DNA of 64,000 bases from an uncultured Elusimicrobiales bacterium (GCA_944324115.1 CALUVB010000022.1:1-64000); one strand, 5' to 3'. Counted from the stretch's first letter, positions 8,029 to 17,101 are shown. Numbers and translations are program-made. The notes: generated by a model from the sequence alone, not told the origin.

Positions 8029-9342
8029 TCACTTCGCCGTACGATAATGCAAATATATCCGCCCTCCCGGGAGGACCGGCACATTTTCAAAGGTATGTTC
8101 TCCTACTATATTACCAAATCCGTCTTTAAAACGCAGCGTAATATTGCGTTGACCCGCCGGCACATAAAACCGGGTTAAGCGCATCTGCGCCGGCAAAGTA
8201 AACCATTGGCGGGTATCCGCCTTTTCCGTCAGCGCACCCACCAGGCTGACCACCATACCGGCCAATTCCCCTGTGGATTGGCTGTCGGCGGCTTGTTCCA
8301 CGGCGTGTCGGGTCTGTACGGCAGCCACCCGTTTGGCAATAGCACGCAAAGCCATGCGCACCAATACAGTAGGCATATTATCCCGTAAATCCGCTTGAGC
8401 GGCGGCGGCCAAATCCCCCACCAACTGTGTAGGATACACTTTTCCGTCTTCTGTTACGGCTTCAGAACTTTTAATTAAATAAGCCTGCGGCTGCAAGCCC
8501 GGATAAGACAAAGTAATGCTATTTCCCCATACTCCTGCCATAATGGCATTTTCCAAGCTGGGGTCCACCGTCTGTCCCTCTTGCAGCGTATTAGCCCAAA
8601 TAAAAATATCCCGCCAAGCCACCTGTATCGTTTGGCTTACTTTCAGCGGTATAATGCCATTGGCATGCACTAACACCACTTCCCCCCACTGCGGCCCAGG
8701 CAGCGGTCCCGGAGAAGGAAAAGGAGAACCTTCCGTTTGCCCGGTTAAAGCTTGATATGCATTGAAAGCGCGGGTCCGGGCTATACGCGCATCGTCACGT
8801 TTCCCGGCAGACTCAAACACCAAGCTGGCGAAATACTGCACAAAGGGGTCATCTCTCCAACCGCCCCGGCTGCTGTGGCGCAAATTATCTAAATAAAAAA
8901 CCGCTTTATTTGCTTCCACCAAAGCGCCAGACAGTTTGCCTTGATCCAAAAAATTCATGGCGCGGTAATAATAAGTCAGCGCCTGTTCGTATGGTGCAGG
9001 CGTATATGGCACCGTTAAGTCATTAATCAAGTATTGTCCCACATGCGCCGTAACGCTTTGGGTAAACAATTCTTCTATACGCTGCTGGGCCCAGGCAAAG
9101 CGCATGTCGCTCTCTTGCGCTTTATATTCATCATGCAACACCACCGCCGTGTCCAAATAAAACAACAAGGCATCGCGCTGAGTATATTGCTTGCTTTGGG
9201 ATTTTTCCAGTTTCTGCTCCGCCGCGGCGAAGTTTCCCTCAGCCAGCAGCTTATTGACTTCCTTTTTATGGCGCAAAGAAGGCGCGCCGCACGCCGAGCA
9301 GCACAAAATGACTGTCAGTAGCGTAAGCCAACGCGCCTTCAT
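8029..9342 (-). CDS. COG3014-type lipoprotein with TPR-like repeats
   Basis: This 437-residue lipoprotein has an N-terminal lipobox ending CSAC (about residue 18). It then has helical repeats (about 25-200) resembling TPR hairpins, including ALTYYYRAMNFLDQGKLSGA, and a beta-rich C-terminal half ending in a sandwich-like segment. The pattern matches the COG3014 family, which is repeatedly encoded beside lpoB. It begins four bases after the lpoB stop and has little ribosome site of its own, which suggests coupling. It probably helps to regulate cell-wall synthesis at the outer membrane; this is inferred from the company it keeps. Confidence 0.75.
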   Translation of the reverse strand: MKARWLTLLTVILCCSACGAPSLRHKKEVNKLLAEGNFAAAEQKLEKSQSKQYTQRDALLFYLDTAVVLHDEYKAQESDMRFAWAQQRIEELFTQSVTAHVGQYLINDLTVPYTPAPYEQALTYYYRAMNFLDQGKLSGALVEANKAVFYLDNLRHSSRGGWRDDPFVQYFASLVFESAGKRDDARIARTRAFNAYQALTGQTEGSPFPSPGPLPGPQWGEVVLVHANGIIPLKVSQTIQVAWRDIFIWANTLQEGQTVDPSLENAIMAGVWGNSITLSYPGLQPQAYLIKSSEAVTEDGKVYPTQLVGDLAAAAQADLRDNMPTVLVRMALRAIAKRVAAVQTRHAVEQAADSQSTGELAGMVVSLVGALTEKADTRQWFTLPAQMRLTRFYVPAGQRNITLRFKDGFGNIVGEHTFENVPVLPGGRIYLHYRTAK

Positions 9343-9346
9343 ACAT

Positions 9347-9937
9347 TTACCAACTTACTTTACTTCTTGTAACGTATTTTTTAATCTGTTTTTGGCCGTT
9401 CCAAACGATTTGATTGGTTTCAATGTCAATTAGTTTCATATTCACCTGATAGAACACAACGGCCTTTTTGCTCTGCGAGTCCACGATAGAGTTCAAGGTG
9501 CCGGAAAGCATGTAATCAGCCCCCACTTCCCGACCAAACGCCTTGCGTGTTTCTTCAGAAGCGAATTCATCTTGCTCCAAACGCTCTTGGCGCACCTCGC
9601 CCCGTTCGCTTTGGCTGGCTACAAAATTCACTTTGCCGGAATTAATCAGCGCACGCTGCATTTCTTCCACAAAAGCTCCCGTATTAATATGTTCCATACT
9701 GTCATTGTACACGCTGCCCACAATAACCGTAGGCTCTTTCCCCAAACGGGCGGTGGCTTTGCTGTACCAGCCAGAATTTAAGCAGTCGGTAATCATCTCT
9801 TGAGCCACCATTTGGGAATCGGTATCATTCCAGCGGCCGCTGACATCTTTAATCTCATGCGTATCCATTCGTTCCACTTTGGTAGCGCACGCAAATAACA
9901 GCGGCAGCACCAATAAGCTCAGGCAAACTTTCTTCAT
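9347..9937 (-). CDS. lpoB: LpoB-like penicillin-binding-protein activator
   Basis: This 196-residue outer-membrane lipoprotein has the lipobox LLFAC (Cys17). The family signature follows: SGRWNDTDSQMVAQEMITDC, TVIVGSVYNDSMEHINT, and GADYMLSGTLNSI. In Enterobacteria LpoB reaches through the periplasm to stimulate the glycosyltransferase and transpeptidase PBP1B. The linker after the lipobox is short here, so the reach may differ. An AAGGAG ribosome site precedes the ATG. It follows a pilin-like gene by 21 bases and precedes the COG3014 lipoprotein. Confidence 0.85.
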   Translation of the reverse strand: MKKVCLSLLVLPLLFACATKVERMDTHEIKDVSGRWNDTDSQMVAQEMITDCLNSGWYSKATARLGKEPTVIVGSVYNDSMEHINTGAFVEEMQRALINSGKVNFVASQSERGEVRQERLEQDEFASEETRKAFGREVGADYMLSGTLNSIVDSQSKKAVVFYQVNMKLIDIETNQIVWNGQKQIKKYVTRSKVSW

Positions 9938-9958
9938 AACTATTCTCCTTTCTATAAT

Positions 9959-10384
9959 TTACAAATCCACTTGAGAACAAATACGGGCCCCCACCAAAGA
10001 GCCTTCTTCATACTCACAAGTTATTTTACCTTCTTGCAAAGACACTGTAAACCACTTTGGATAACGGGTATTGCTGACCCGGATTACATTGGCCTGTTCC
10101 AGCACGAAATCATAATGCGGACAATGAAATACCGTACGGCCCTCTTTTACTACAGACGAACAGGGCACATCAGCCGCCAACTGGCTAAAATCAGCCGTAT
10201 AGAAACCATACTTTTCAAAAAAGACTCCCTCCTCCTGTGCCAGCCAGCGGGCGATTTGAGCCGCCTGCCGGGCATAATGTATATCTATTTTTTTCTGAAG
10301 CGGCGGCCATATAAGCGCCACCCCAAATCCTGCCAACAAAATAAGGACCAACATGATTTTATGTAAAAAACCGGTTCTGTTCAT
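9959..10384 (-). CDS. pilin-derived membrane-anchored protein without prepilin signal
   Basis: This 141-residue protein has one N-terminal hydrophobic helix (about 9-26). The next stretch, QAAQIARWLAQEEGVFFEKY, continues to GFYTADFSQLA and resembles the alpha-1 end and first loop of pilins (AQ..YY..NG.Y..DFS.L). It lacks the GFTLIE processing site, so it should stay uncleaved in the membrane. Cys pairs occur near ADVPCS, FHCP and at the C-terminus. The start at 10384 (MNRTGF) is chosen over upstream in-frame codons because AGGAG precedes it. It leads the lpoB operon, with a TGC-TACAAT promoter at 10411. Confidence 0.7.
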   Translation of the reverse strand: MNRTGFLHKIMLVLILLAGFGVALIWPPLQKKIDIHYARQAAQIARWLAQEEGVFFEKYGFYTADFSQLAADVPCSSVVKEGRTVFHCPHYDFVLEQANVIRVSNTRYPKWFTVSLQEGKITCEYEEGSLVGARICSQVDL

Positions 10385-10410
10385 AGTACTCCTGCACAAA
10401 GATTTTTTAT

Positions 10411-10419
10411 ATTGTAGCA
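10411..10419 (-). promoter_or_regulatory. extended -10 promoter of the lpoB operon
   Basis: TTT-TGC-TACAAT on the minus strand, about 27 bases before the ATG at 10384; the short leader includes AGGAG. Confidence 0.6.
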
Positions 10420-10436
10420 AAAGCAGGCCCGCAAAC

Positions 10437-11384
10437 CTAACGCGGAGCTTTAAGCCCTTTGTGTTTTCCCAGCACTTCCGTAATATAATAATATTTAAAC
10501 CGACGGAAAAACGGCGTCAGATACGGAGAGAGCACCACGACCAACACCGAAGAAATAATCAGAGCGATTCCCAACACCAACACCGCGCTAAACGCTTCAC
10601 CGAATACCCATACCCCCACCAAAACCGCCGTCACAGACTCCATGGCTCCCAGTACAGAGGTAAGCGTGGAACCCAAATGTTTTACCGCATAGACCAGCGT
10701 CATATTGGAAGCTACCGTACATACCAGAGCCAATAAGGTCAGATTTATATCACTCTGCAAATTTGGCACCCGCTGAAATTGACCCGCCGCGCAAGCCATC
10801 ACCAACATACCAAAAGAAGCAAACATAAAAACATAAAAATTTAATTTTAAAAGCCCCATGTCTTTCACGCAACAATGATTTAAAAACACAATATAAAGCG
10901 CATAAGAAAGCGCCGAGCACAAATCAATGCCTACCCCCAGTAAACTAGGGTGCCCGCCGCTTCCGCCGCCTAAAGACAAAATAGCCACTCCGCCGAAAGC
11001 AAAAACCAATGCCAAAAAGCTCCACAAAGAGGTTTTTTCTTTAAAACGCCCAATCATAATCAACATAACAAAAACCGGATACAAAAAATTAATGGTAGTA
11101 GCCACCCCGCTGGAAAGATATTTGTAGGACCAAAATAAAAAAACAGCCGATCCATCATAGAACAAACTCAGCCCCGCCAAAGTCAGCAGTTCACGACGAG
11201 TGACGCGCAAACTCTGCCGGCTTAACACCAATACGCCCGCCAATATCAAGGAAGCAATAGCAAAGCGGTAAAATAAAATAGCAGGGAAACGCATTCCTTG
11301 CGCCATCAGAGGCAAGGTAAACAGAGGAATAAGCCCGAAAGTGGAAGAAGTAGCCAACGCAGCCAAAAAACCTTTAAAACGCAT
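10437..11384 (-). CDS. EamA/DMT-family transporter
   Basis: This 315-residue inner-membrane protein has about ten hydrophobic helices arranged as two repeated EamA halves (about 5-140 and 155-290). The second half contains SNMTLVYAVKHLGSTLTSVL, typical of drug/metabolite exporters of the RhaT/EamA type. The substrate is unknown. The ATG at 11384 has no Shine-Dalgarno sequence. A TATAAAAT element lies seven to nine bases before it, so this may be another leaderless gene. It runs in the same direction as the lpoB operon but has its own upstream region. Confidence 0.85.
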   Translation of the reverse strand: MRFKGFLAALATSSTFGLIPLFTLPLMAQGMRFPAILFYRFAIASLILAGVLVLSRQSLRVTRRELLTLAGLSLFYDGSAVFLFWSYKYLSSGVATTINFLYPVFVMLIMIGRFKEKTSLWSFLALVFAFGGVAILSLGGGSGGHPSLLGVGIDLCSALSYALYIVFLNHCCVKDMGLLKLNFYVFMFASFGMLVMACAAGQFQRVPNLQSDINLTLLALVCTVASNMTLVYAVKHLGSTLTSVLGAMESVTAVLVGVWVFGEAFSAVLVLGIALIISSVLVVVLSPYLTPFFRRFKYYYITEVLGKHKGLKAPR

Positions 11385-11534
11385 ATATGTAATTTTATAA
11401 ATTCTGTTTATGAGGCGTAAATCGGGCTGCTTTCTGTTTATTCATTTTTTCCCCAATCCCCAAAGCATCAAATCCCGCCCATTATAACTGATGTCTTTCC
11501 AAACAACTATCCCCGCACGGCGGACTATATACAA

Positions 11535-11559
11535 AACCCCCGCCACAGGAGCGGGGGTT
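11535..11559 (-). terminator. intrinsic terminator of the hydrogenase operon
   Basis: AACCCCCGC (11535-11543) pairs with GCGGGGGTT (11551-11559); the minus strand continues TTTG. It lies 20 bases after the hydA stop. Confidence 0.85.
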
Positions 11560-11578
11560 AAGATACACCGACTTTTTG

Positions 11579-13312
11579 TTAATCTTGATACTTTTTGGAC
11601 TTATAATGCGTATGCAGCAGCTTATGAGCCACCGGGCCGCCGATTTTATCTAAAATCCGCCCATACAACGCCTGCACGCCGCTGTTATCCTGCGACTTAT
11701 AGGCCAGCTCCGTATCTTCTTTATACAAGCCTTCGGCGCGCGTCTTGCGCAAAGCCCAGCCTTCAAACTGCGGCTGGCCCGCACCCGCCACGCACCCTCC
11801 TTGGCAGGACATGACTTCAATAAAGTCATAATGGCTCTTGCCGGCTTTGATGTCATCTAAAAGCTTACGCGCGTTTTTAAGCCCGCTGACTACGGCCACG
11901 CGGATTGTGGCGTCGCCAATCGTCACCGTCTTCTCTTTAAACACTTTGCTTTCGCGCAAGCTGGAGAATTTGACGCTGCGCGCATTTTCCGGGTCCAGCT
12001 CCGCCACTGCATAGCGCAGGGCCGCTTCCATCACGCCGCCGGAAGCGCCGAAAATAACGCCCGCGCCGGTTTTGGTGCCAAAGGGCATATCAAACCATTC
12101 ATTTTCCAAATTCACAAAGTCAATGCCCGCCTCTTTAATCATACGCGCCAAGCCCACGGTAGTTACCACATAGTCCGTATCCGGGTTGCCGTCAACGTAG
12201 AATTCGCCACGTTTGGCTTCGGCTTTCTTGGCAGAGCACGGCATGACCGCCACCACCACCAAGTCTTCGCGTTTGCCGCCTTTTTCTTCAAAGTCAGCCT
12301 TGAGGATAGGCCCCATCATCTGCATGGGGGAGCGGGCAGTGGACAAATTGGGGATAAATTCCGGGGCGAATTTTTCCACATAATTGACCCACGCCGGGCA
12401 GCAGCTGGTCAACTGCGGCAGGTTGGTGCCTTTTTTAAAGCGGTTCAAAAATTCCGTCGCTTCTTCCACAATCGTCAAGTCCGCCGCAAAAGCCGTATCA
12501 TACACATAATCAAAGCCCAGCATGCGCAGGGCAGTGGCGATTTTGCCGTCTATCGGCTCTCCGGCCGGCAAACCGAAAATCTCACCCAAGCCCACACGCA
12601 CCGCAGGCGCGATGTGTACGGCCACTTTTTTGTTGGGGTTATTAATGGCTTTGAACACTTCTTCAATTTCAGAAGAGTTCGGCATCAAAGCCCCCGTGGG
12701 GCACACGCGGGCGCACTGCCCGCAGGACACGCACTCGTGGCTTTCGCCCAATTCTTTGTTAAAAGCGGTGGCGATTTTGGATTTAAACCCGCGGAACGCA
12801 AAATCAATCGCGCCGATACCCTGCACTTCGTTGCAGATACGCACGCAATTGCCACAAAGGATACATTTGCTGTGGTCGCGCACCAAAGCGGGGGAGGTGG
12901 CGTCTTTATGGCTGTCTAATTTTTTGGACTTAAAGCGGATTTCCGTCACGTCCATGTCTTTAGCCAGCTTCTGGAGCTTGCAGTTGTTGGATTTGCTGCA
13001 GAGCGTGCAGTCATGATTGCCAGACGAGAGCAAGAGTTCCAAATTAATACGGCGCAGCTTGCGGATTTCGTCACTGTTGACGCGCACTTTCATGCCGTCT
13101 TTAGGCGTGACCGTGCAGGAGGCCAAAATGCCCATGCCCTCTATTTCCACCAAGCACAGCCGGCACGCGCCATACACCGCCAGCTCCGGGTGATAGCAGA
13201 ACGTGACAATGTTAAAACCCGCCTTGCGGATTAGCTCCAGCAGGTTCTTTTCCCCTTGTATGGGGACTCTTTTTCCTTCAATAGTTACAAAACCTTGTTC
13301 TTTATTTTCCAT
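11579..13312 (-). CDS. hydA: [FeFe] hydrogenase catalytic subunit (HydA/HndD type)
   Basis: This is the 577-residue catalytic subunit of a trimeric NAD(P)-linked, probably electron-bifurcating hydrogenase. It has an N-terminal 2Fe-2S domain (CYHPELAVYGACRLC), a His-ligated 4Fe-4S site (HDCTLCSKSNNC) and two further 4Fe-4S motifs (CILCGNCVRIC, CVSCGQCARVC). The H-cluster motifs are TSCCPAWVNY, MPCSAKKAEAKR and MSCQGGCVAGAGQP. All expected cluster ligands are present, so it should be active. It oxidises ferredoxin and NADH together to make H2, or runs in reverse, in the cytoplasm. The start has AGGAG. It is the last gene of hydCBA. The maturases HydE, HydF and HydG are not in this window. Confidence 0.95.
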   Translation of the reverse strand: MENKEQGFVTIEGKRVPIQGEKNLLELIRKAGFNIVTFCYHPELAVYGACRLCLVEIEGMGILASCTVTPKDGMKVRVNSDEIRKLRRINLELLLSSGNHDCTLCSKSNNCKLQKLAKDMDVTEIRFKSKKLDSHKDATSPALVRDHSKCILCGNCVRICNEVQGIGAIDFAFRGFKSKIATAFNKELGESHECVSCGQCARVCPTGALMPNSSEIEEVFKAINNPNKKVAVHIAPAVRVGLGEIFGLPAGEPIDGKIATALRMLGFDYVYDTAFAADLTIVEEATEFLNRFKKGTNLPQLTSCCPAWVNYVEKFAPEFIPNLSTARSPMQMMGPILKADFEEKGGKREDLVVVAVMPCSAKKAEAKRGEFYVDGNPDTDYVVTTVGLARMIKEAGIDFVNLENEWFDMPFGTKTGAGVIFGASGGVMEAALRYAVAELDPENARSVKFSSLRESKVFKEKTVTIGDATIRVAVVSGLKNARKLLDDIKAGKSHYDFIEVMSCQGGCVAGAGQPQFEGWALRKTRAEGLYKEDTELAYKSQDNSGVQALYGRILDKIGGPVAHKLLHTHYKSKKYQD

Positions 13313-13328
13313 GGGGTTGCTCCTGGCC

Positions 13329-15209
13329 TTATGCGCCGGTAATCACGGCGCCGAATTTGCAGGTGCTCTTGCAGCCGCCGCATTTAATGCACTTCTTGGG
13401 GTCAATATGATGGGGTTTGCCCACCTCGCCCGTAATGGCCTGCACCGGGCAGGCGCGTTTGCACATGCCGCAGCCTTTGCATTTATCGGCCACGATTTCA
13501 AAGCGCGCCAGCGCTTTGCATACCCCGGCGGGGCAGCGTTTTTCCACTACGTGGGCCAGGTATTCGTCGCGGAAATGTTTCATCGTGGAGAGTACCGGAT
13601 TGGGCGCGGTTTTGCCCAGCGCGCACAGCGATGCTTTTTGCACCGCTTTGGCCAAGTCTTCCAAGTTTTCCAGCGTTTTGAGCGTCGCTCGGCCTTCCAC
13701 AATATCATTGAGCATGGTCAGCATCTGCTCGGTTCCTTCGCGGCAGGGCACGCATTTGCCGCAGGATTCGCGCTGCGTAAATTCCAAGAAGAAACGCGCC
13801 ACGTTGACCATACAAGTCTTGTCGTTCATCACAACCAACCCGCCAGATCCCACCATAGCCCCCGCGCCTTTAAGTGAGTCAAAGTCCAGCGGCAAATCCA
13901 AATGTTCCTTGGTCAAACACCCGCCGGAAGGGCCGCCGATTTGCGCGGCTTTAAACGCGGCTTTATTTACGGTGCCGTCATCGTTGGTAGTGCCGCCGGC
14001 CACATCATCAATCACTTGGCGAAGCGTAGTACCCATAGGCACTTCCACCAATCCGGTATTGGCAATATGCCCAGTTACAGCAAACGTCTTGGTACCGGGG
14101 CTGGTCAAGGTACCGATTTTCTTAAATTCTTTGGCGCCCATTTCCATGATTTTGGCAACAGTAGCCAGGGTTTCCACATTGTTAATTACCGTCGGTTTGC
14201 CAAACAATCCTTTCTGGCTGGGAAAGGGTGGTTTCACATTGGGCATACCGCGTTTGCCTTCCACCGAGGCAATCAGCGCCGTTTCTTCTCCGCACACAAA
14301 AGCGCCGGCCCCTTCCATGACGTGAATGTCAAAATCTTTGCCGGAGCCAAAAATATTTTTGCCGAGCAGTCCCAGCTCTTCAGCCTGTTTAATGGCCGTG
14401 CGCATACGCTGCACCGCCAGCGGGTATTCCATACGCACATACACATACCCCTCATCAGCACCGATGGCGCGCGCGGCAATCATCATGCCTTCCAGCACGG
14501 CATTGGGGTTGCCTTCCATGACGCTGCGATCCATAAAGGCGCCGGGGTCGCCTTCGTCTGCGTTGCAGATGACGTATTTTTTCGGGCCTTTTTCAATACG
14601 GGTCAAATCCCACTTCTTGCCGGTGGGGAACCCGCCGCCGCCGCGCCCGCGCAGGCCAGACTCCATGATTTCTTTGCACACTTCTGCATCAGTCATTTGT
14701 GTATAGGCGCGCTTGGCCTGGGCATAACCGCCGTGGGCGATATATTCGTTGATGTCTTCGGGGTTAATGCGTCCGCAGTCGTGCAGTAAAATACGCTCCT
14801 GTTTGGAATAGAACGGGATTTCCGCCGTCGTTTTGCAATGTTTATGGGAGTTGGGATCCACAAAAAGCAGCCGGTCCACCACTTCCCCTTTCATAATCGT
14901 TTTTTCCACGATTTCCGGCACATCTTCGGGCTTAACGTGCGTGTAGAAAATATCGTTGACGCTCACCAACGGCCCGGCGGCGCAGAAGCCGCGGCAGCCG
15001 CTCATGCTGATATAGTTTTCGTGGCAGCCCTTAGTAATATTGAGGCAATAGCCAATTTTGCGTTTGTCCAGCTCTTTTTGAAACGCATCATACACTTTCA
15101 TACTGCCGCCGGCAATACAGCCCGTACCGCCGCAAATAGTGACGCGGCCGGTTATTTTTTTATAAGCGTCATTATAATCTTTGGCAATCTTTTCAATGGT
15201 ATTAGGCAT
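13329..15209 (-). CDS. hydB: NADH/FMN subunit of trimeric [FeFe] hydrogenase (HydB/HndC type)
   Basis: This 626-residue NuoF-like subunit has an N-terminal thioredoxin-like 2Fe-2S domain (about 18-115, with CGGTGC and GCRGFC). The FMN and NADH-binding core (about 160-450) carries GLRGRGGGGFPTGKKW and NADEGDPGAFMDR. A 4Fe-4S site follows (CGKCVPCREGT), then two C-terminal ferredoxin motifs (CKGCGMCKRAC, CIKCGGCKSTC). It takes up or gives electrons to NAD(H) and is the likely bifurcation module. The ATG at 15209 (MPNTIEK) is chosen because GGAGG precedes it; it overlaps the end of hydC by eight bases. It ends 17 bases before hydA. Confidence 0.95.
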   Translation of the reverse strand: MPNTIEKIAKDYNDAYKKITGRVTICGGTGCIAGGSMKVYDAFQKELDKRKIGYCLNITKGCHENYISMSGCRGFCAAGPLVSVNDIFYTHVKPEDVPEIVEKTIMKGEVVDRLLFVDPNSHKHCKTTAEIPFYSKQERILLHDCGRINPEDINEYIAHGGYAQAKRAYTQMTDAEVCKEIMESGLRGRGGGGFPTGKKWDLTRIEKGPKKYVICNADEGDPGAFMDRSVMEGNPNAVLEGMMIAARAIGADEGYVYVRMEYPLAVQRMRTAIKQAEELGLLGKNIFGSGKDFDIHVMEGAGAFVCGEETALIASVEGKRGMPNVKPPFPSQKGLFGKPTVINNVETLATVAKIMEMGAKEFKKIGTLTSPGTKTFAVTGHIANTGLVEVPMGTTLRQVIDDVAGGTTNDDGTVNKAAFKAAQIGGPSGGCLTKEHLDLPLDFDSLKGAGAMVGSGGLVVMNDKTCMVNVARFFLEFTQRESCGKCVPCREGTEQMLTMLNDIVEGRATLKTLENLEDLAKAVQKASLCALGKTAPNPVLSTMKHFRDEYLAHVVEKRCPAGVCKALARFEIVADKCKGCGMCKRACPVQAITGEVGKPHHIDPKKCIKCGGCKSTCKFGAVITGA

Positions 15210-15684
15210 GTTTAGCCTCCGCGGCGATAATTTCGTCAATAAGTTTTACGGCCTGCGCCGGCGTAATTTGCCCGTGCACCGTTTCGTCAATCACCATCAC
15301 AGGCGCCAATCCGCACGCCCCCAGGCAGGATACGCATTCCAGCGTAAAGAGCCCGTCTTCGGTGGTGTCTTGGCCCTCTTTGAGTTTCAGTTTGTCTTTG
15401 ACGGTATTAATCACAAAAGAAGACCCTTTTACATGGCAGGCGGTACCGTTGCACACTTTAATAATGTGTTTTCCTTTGGGCGTAATGGCAAAATGCGCAA
15501 AAAAAGTGGCCACGCCAAATACGCGGGCCGGAGAAATTTCCAATTTATCGGCAATATGGCGCATTACGTCTTCTGGCAAATAGCGGTACAAATCCTGCAC
15601 CTGTTGTAGTATGGGTATGAGTTTGGCCGGGTCGCAGCCGTGCTCTTTAAGTATTTTATCGACGGGGGCGAACTTTTCAGTCAT
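15202..15684 (-). CDS. hydC: 2Fe-2S subunit of trimeric [FeFe] hydrogenase (HydC/HndA type)
   Basis: This 160-residue NuoE-like thioredoxin-fold subunit has four Cys ligands in VCNGTACHVKG and ECVSCLGACG. It relays electrons between the flavin subunit and the rest of the hydrogenase. The ATG at 15684 (MTEKFAPV) has AGGAGA upstream, so farther upstream in-frame starts are unlikely. It is the first gene of the operon and is preceded by about 110 bases of leader and a perfect-consensus promoter. Confidence 0.95.
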   Translation of the reverse strand: MTEKFAPVDKILKEHGCDPAKLIPILQQVQDLYRYLPEDVMRHIADKLEISPARVFGVATFFAHFAITPKGKHIIKVCNGTACHVKGSSFVINTVKDKLKLKEGQDTTEDGLFTLECVSCLGACGLAPVMVIDETVHGQITPAQAVKLIDEIIAAEAKHA

Positions 15685-15732
15685 GGTGTCTCCTGTTAAA
15701 TATACTGCAAAATTACTGCAAGCGGCCCTCTC

Positions 15733-15750
15733 GCACGCGGGGAAGCGTGC
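15733..15750 (-). other. hairpin in the hydrogenase leader
   Basis: GCACGC (15733-15738) pairs with GCGTGC (15745-15750) around a six-base loop within the predicted untranslated leader. There is no T tract, so it may be an mRNA stability or regulatory element rather than a terminator. Confidence 0.4.
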
Positions 15751-15801
15751 CAGCCGCACTACGGTAAAAATTGAAACATGGTTAGGTTGCCTTACTCCCC
15801 T

Positions 15802-15830
15802 ATTATAGTAAGAGCGGCGCAGACTGTCAA
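15802..15830 (-). promoter_or_regulatory. consensus sigma-70 promoter of hydCBA
   Basis: On the minus strand TTGACA (15825-15830) and TATAAT (15802-15807) are both perfect and are separated by 17 bases. This is the strongest promoter seen in the window and implies high hydrogenase expression. Confidence 0.9.
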
Positions 15831-15915
15831 CGGAGGGCCAAAAGAGGCCGCGCCAAGTACAAAAACAAACCTGGGAGCCGTGAAAAGAAAAGAAAATCCG
15901 CGCCGGAGCGCTCCT

Positions 15916-16965
15916 TTACAGCAGGATCCACAACGCCACAAAGTAACCGCCCATCAGCGCCAATCCCGCCGGCACTGCAACGCGGGCCCATTCGCGGCTT
16001 TTAATGCCCAATTTTTCCGCCGCCACGATATTAGGCAAATTGCCCTGCACCAACATACTGCCAAAAGCCGCCAGCCCAATGACCATATACATTAGGTTAT
16101 TAATCGTCACTTCCGGCGTCACTTCAATAGCCGCCAATGTGGCATTGTCTATAATGACAGAAACAGAATTGGCCCAGAACAAAATCTTTCCGCTTAAATG
16201 CGCAATCGTGCTCTGTGCAAACGGACGCAACCCCGTACTGATTAAATGCAAAGCCGCCACAAACAAATACACATGCCAGGTGCGGCGCAGCATGGAGTGG
16301 GTGTCTTCTTTATCCTCGCGTATATGCAGCTGCACTTGGGTATTGACGTCACGCAACGCATAGCCTGCCGCCAAAGACAACAGCAAAACAGCCGGCATAA
16401 TCCACCAGAAGAAATGCCGCAGCATGAAGAAAAAATCCGCTTGATGCGGGCCGGCGGCCAACTCATTGTAAATCACCAGTCCCAGCGGCTCCGCCAGCGG
16501 CAGAAGCACCGCTCCCAACCCAATGGCATAACAAGCATATACCGTCACGCGCACGGTTTGGGTCCGTTCCAAATTGACTACTTGCAGCACTTCGGCCAAA
16601 ATCAAAGCGGCTACGGTTACGCTGAATACGCTGGAAGTCATACCCAGCACAAACACCAAAATAGCAAAGCTGTATTTAGGTTCAAAATAACGGAACAAGA
16701 TAAACAAAACACGGAAAATATAGCGGGAATAATAGTTGAAAATAATACTGACCACCAACACGATAAACGCCACGTTTATAGGCGCGTTTAATGTTTGGTA
16801 AATAAAACTTTTGCTCCAGCCGCCGCTGATGGTCACCGCGGCAACACCCACCAACAGCAGAAATACTTCCAAATGGTTCTCCACCCATTTGCTGACCAGT
16901 GGCCATACCAACAAATTGACTACTACCAAACCGAGCAAAAGTTGGGTTAGCAAAGAAATTTCCAT
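15916..16965 (-). CDS. DUF1646 family putative cation transporter
   Basis: This 349-residue inner-membrane protein has about ten hydrophobic segments and the look of the ion-transporter superfamily. It has two repeated halves with broken-helix motifs near LGAVLLPLAEPLGL and WANSVSVIIDNATLAA, and GNLPNIVAAEKLGI near the end. This matches DUF1646, annotated as putative cation transporters. The ion is unknown. The minus strand reads T7-G-TAAAAT with six bases before the ATG, predicting a leaderless message. It stands alone, downstream of the divergent mntP pair and upstream of the hydrogenase promoter. Confidence 0.75.
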   Translation of the reverse strand: MEISLLTQLLLGLVVVNLLVWPLVSKWVENHLEVFLLLVGVAAVTISGGWSKSFIYQTLNAPINVAFIVLVVSIIFNYYSRYIFRVLFILFRYFEPKYSFAILVFVLGMTSSVFSVTVAALILAEVLQVVNLERTQTVRVTVYACYAIGLGAVLLPLAEPLGLVIYNELAAGPHQADFFFMLRHFFWWIMPAVLLLSLAAGYALRDVNTQVQLHIREDKEDTHSMLRRTWHVYLFVAALHLISTGLRPFAQSTIAHLSGKILFWANSVSVIIDNATLAAIEVTPEVTINNLMYMVIGLAAFGSMLVQGNLPNIVAAEKLGIKSREWARVAVPAGLALMGGYFVALWILL

Positions 16966-16971
16966 GTATTT

Positions 16972-16977
16972 ATTTTA
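16972..16977 (-). promoter_or_regulatory. -10 box, leaderless gene
   Basis: TAAAAT on the minus strand after a T7-G tract. It ends six bases before the ATG at 16965. Confidence 0.5.
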
Positions 16978-17059
16978 CAAAAAAACAGCCTCGGACCCTC
17001 TTTGCAAAACAAATTAATCTCCGCCTTTCTTTCCCCCGCCGCCACACCGCCGCAAACAA

Positions 17060-17084
17060 AAACCCGCGCCGACGGCGCGGGTTT
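17060..17084 (-). terminator. intrinsic terminator of the mntP pair
   Basis: AAACCCGCGCC and GGCGCGGGTTT close a three-base loop; the minus strand continues TTTG. It lies 17 bases past the stop of the second MntP gene. Confidence 0.85.
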
Positions 17085-17101
17085 GCAAAGAGGCGCAGAG
17101 C

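Noticed and set aside
12522-14789. Long open frames on the plus strand inside the hydrogenase genes
   Set aside because: They are antisense frames over hydA and hydB, with low-complexity translations, no ribosome sites and no recognisable domains.
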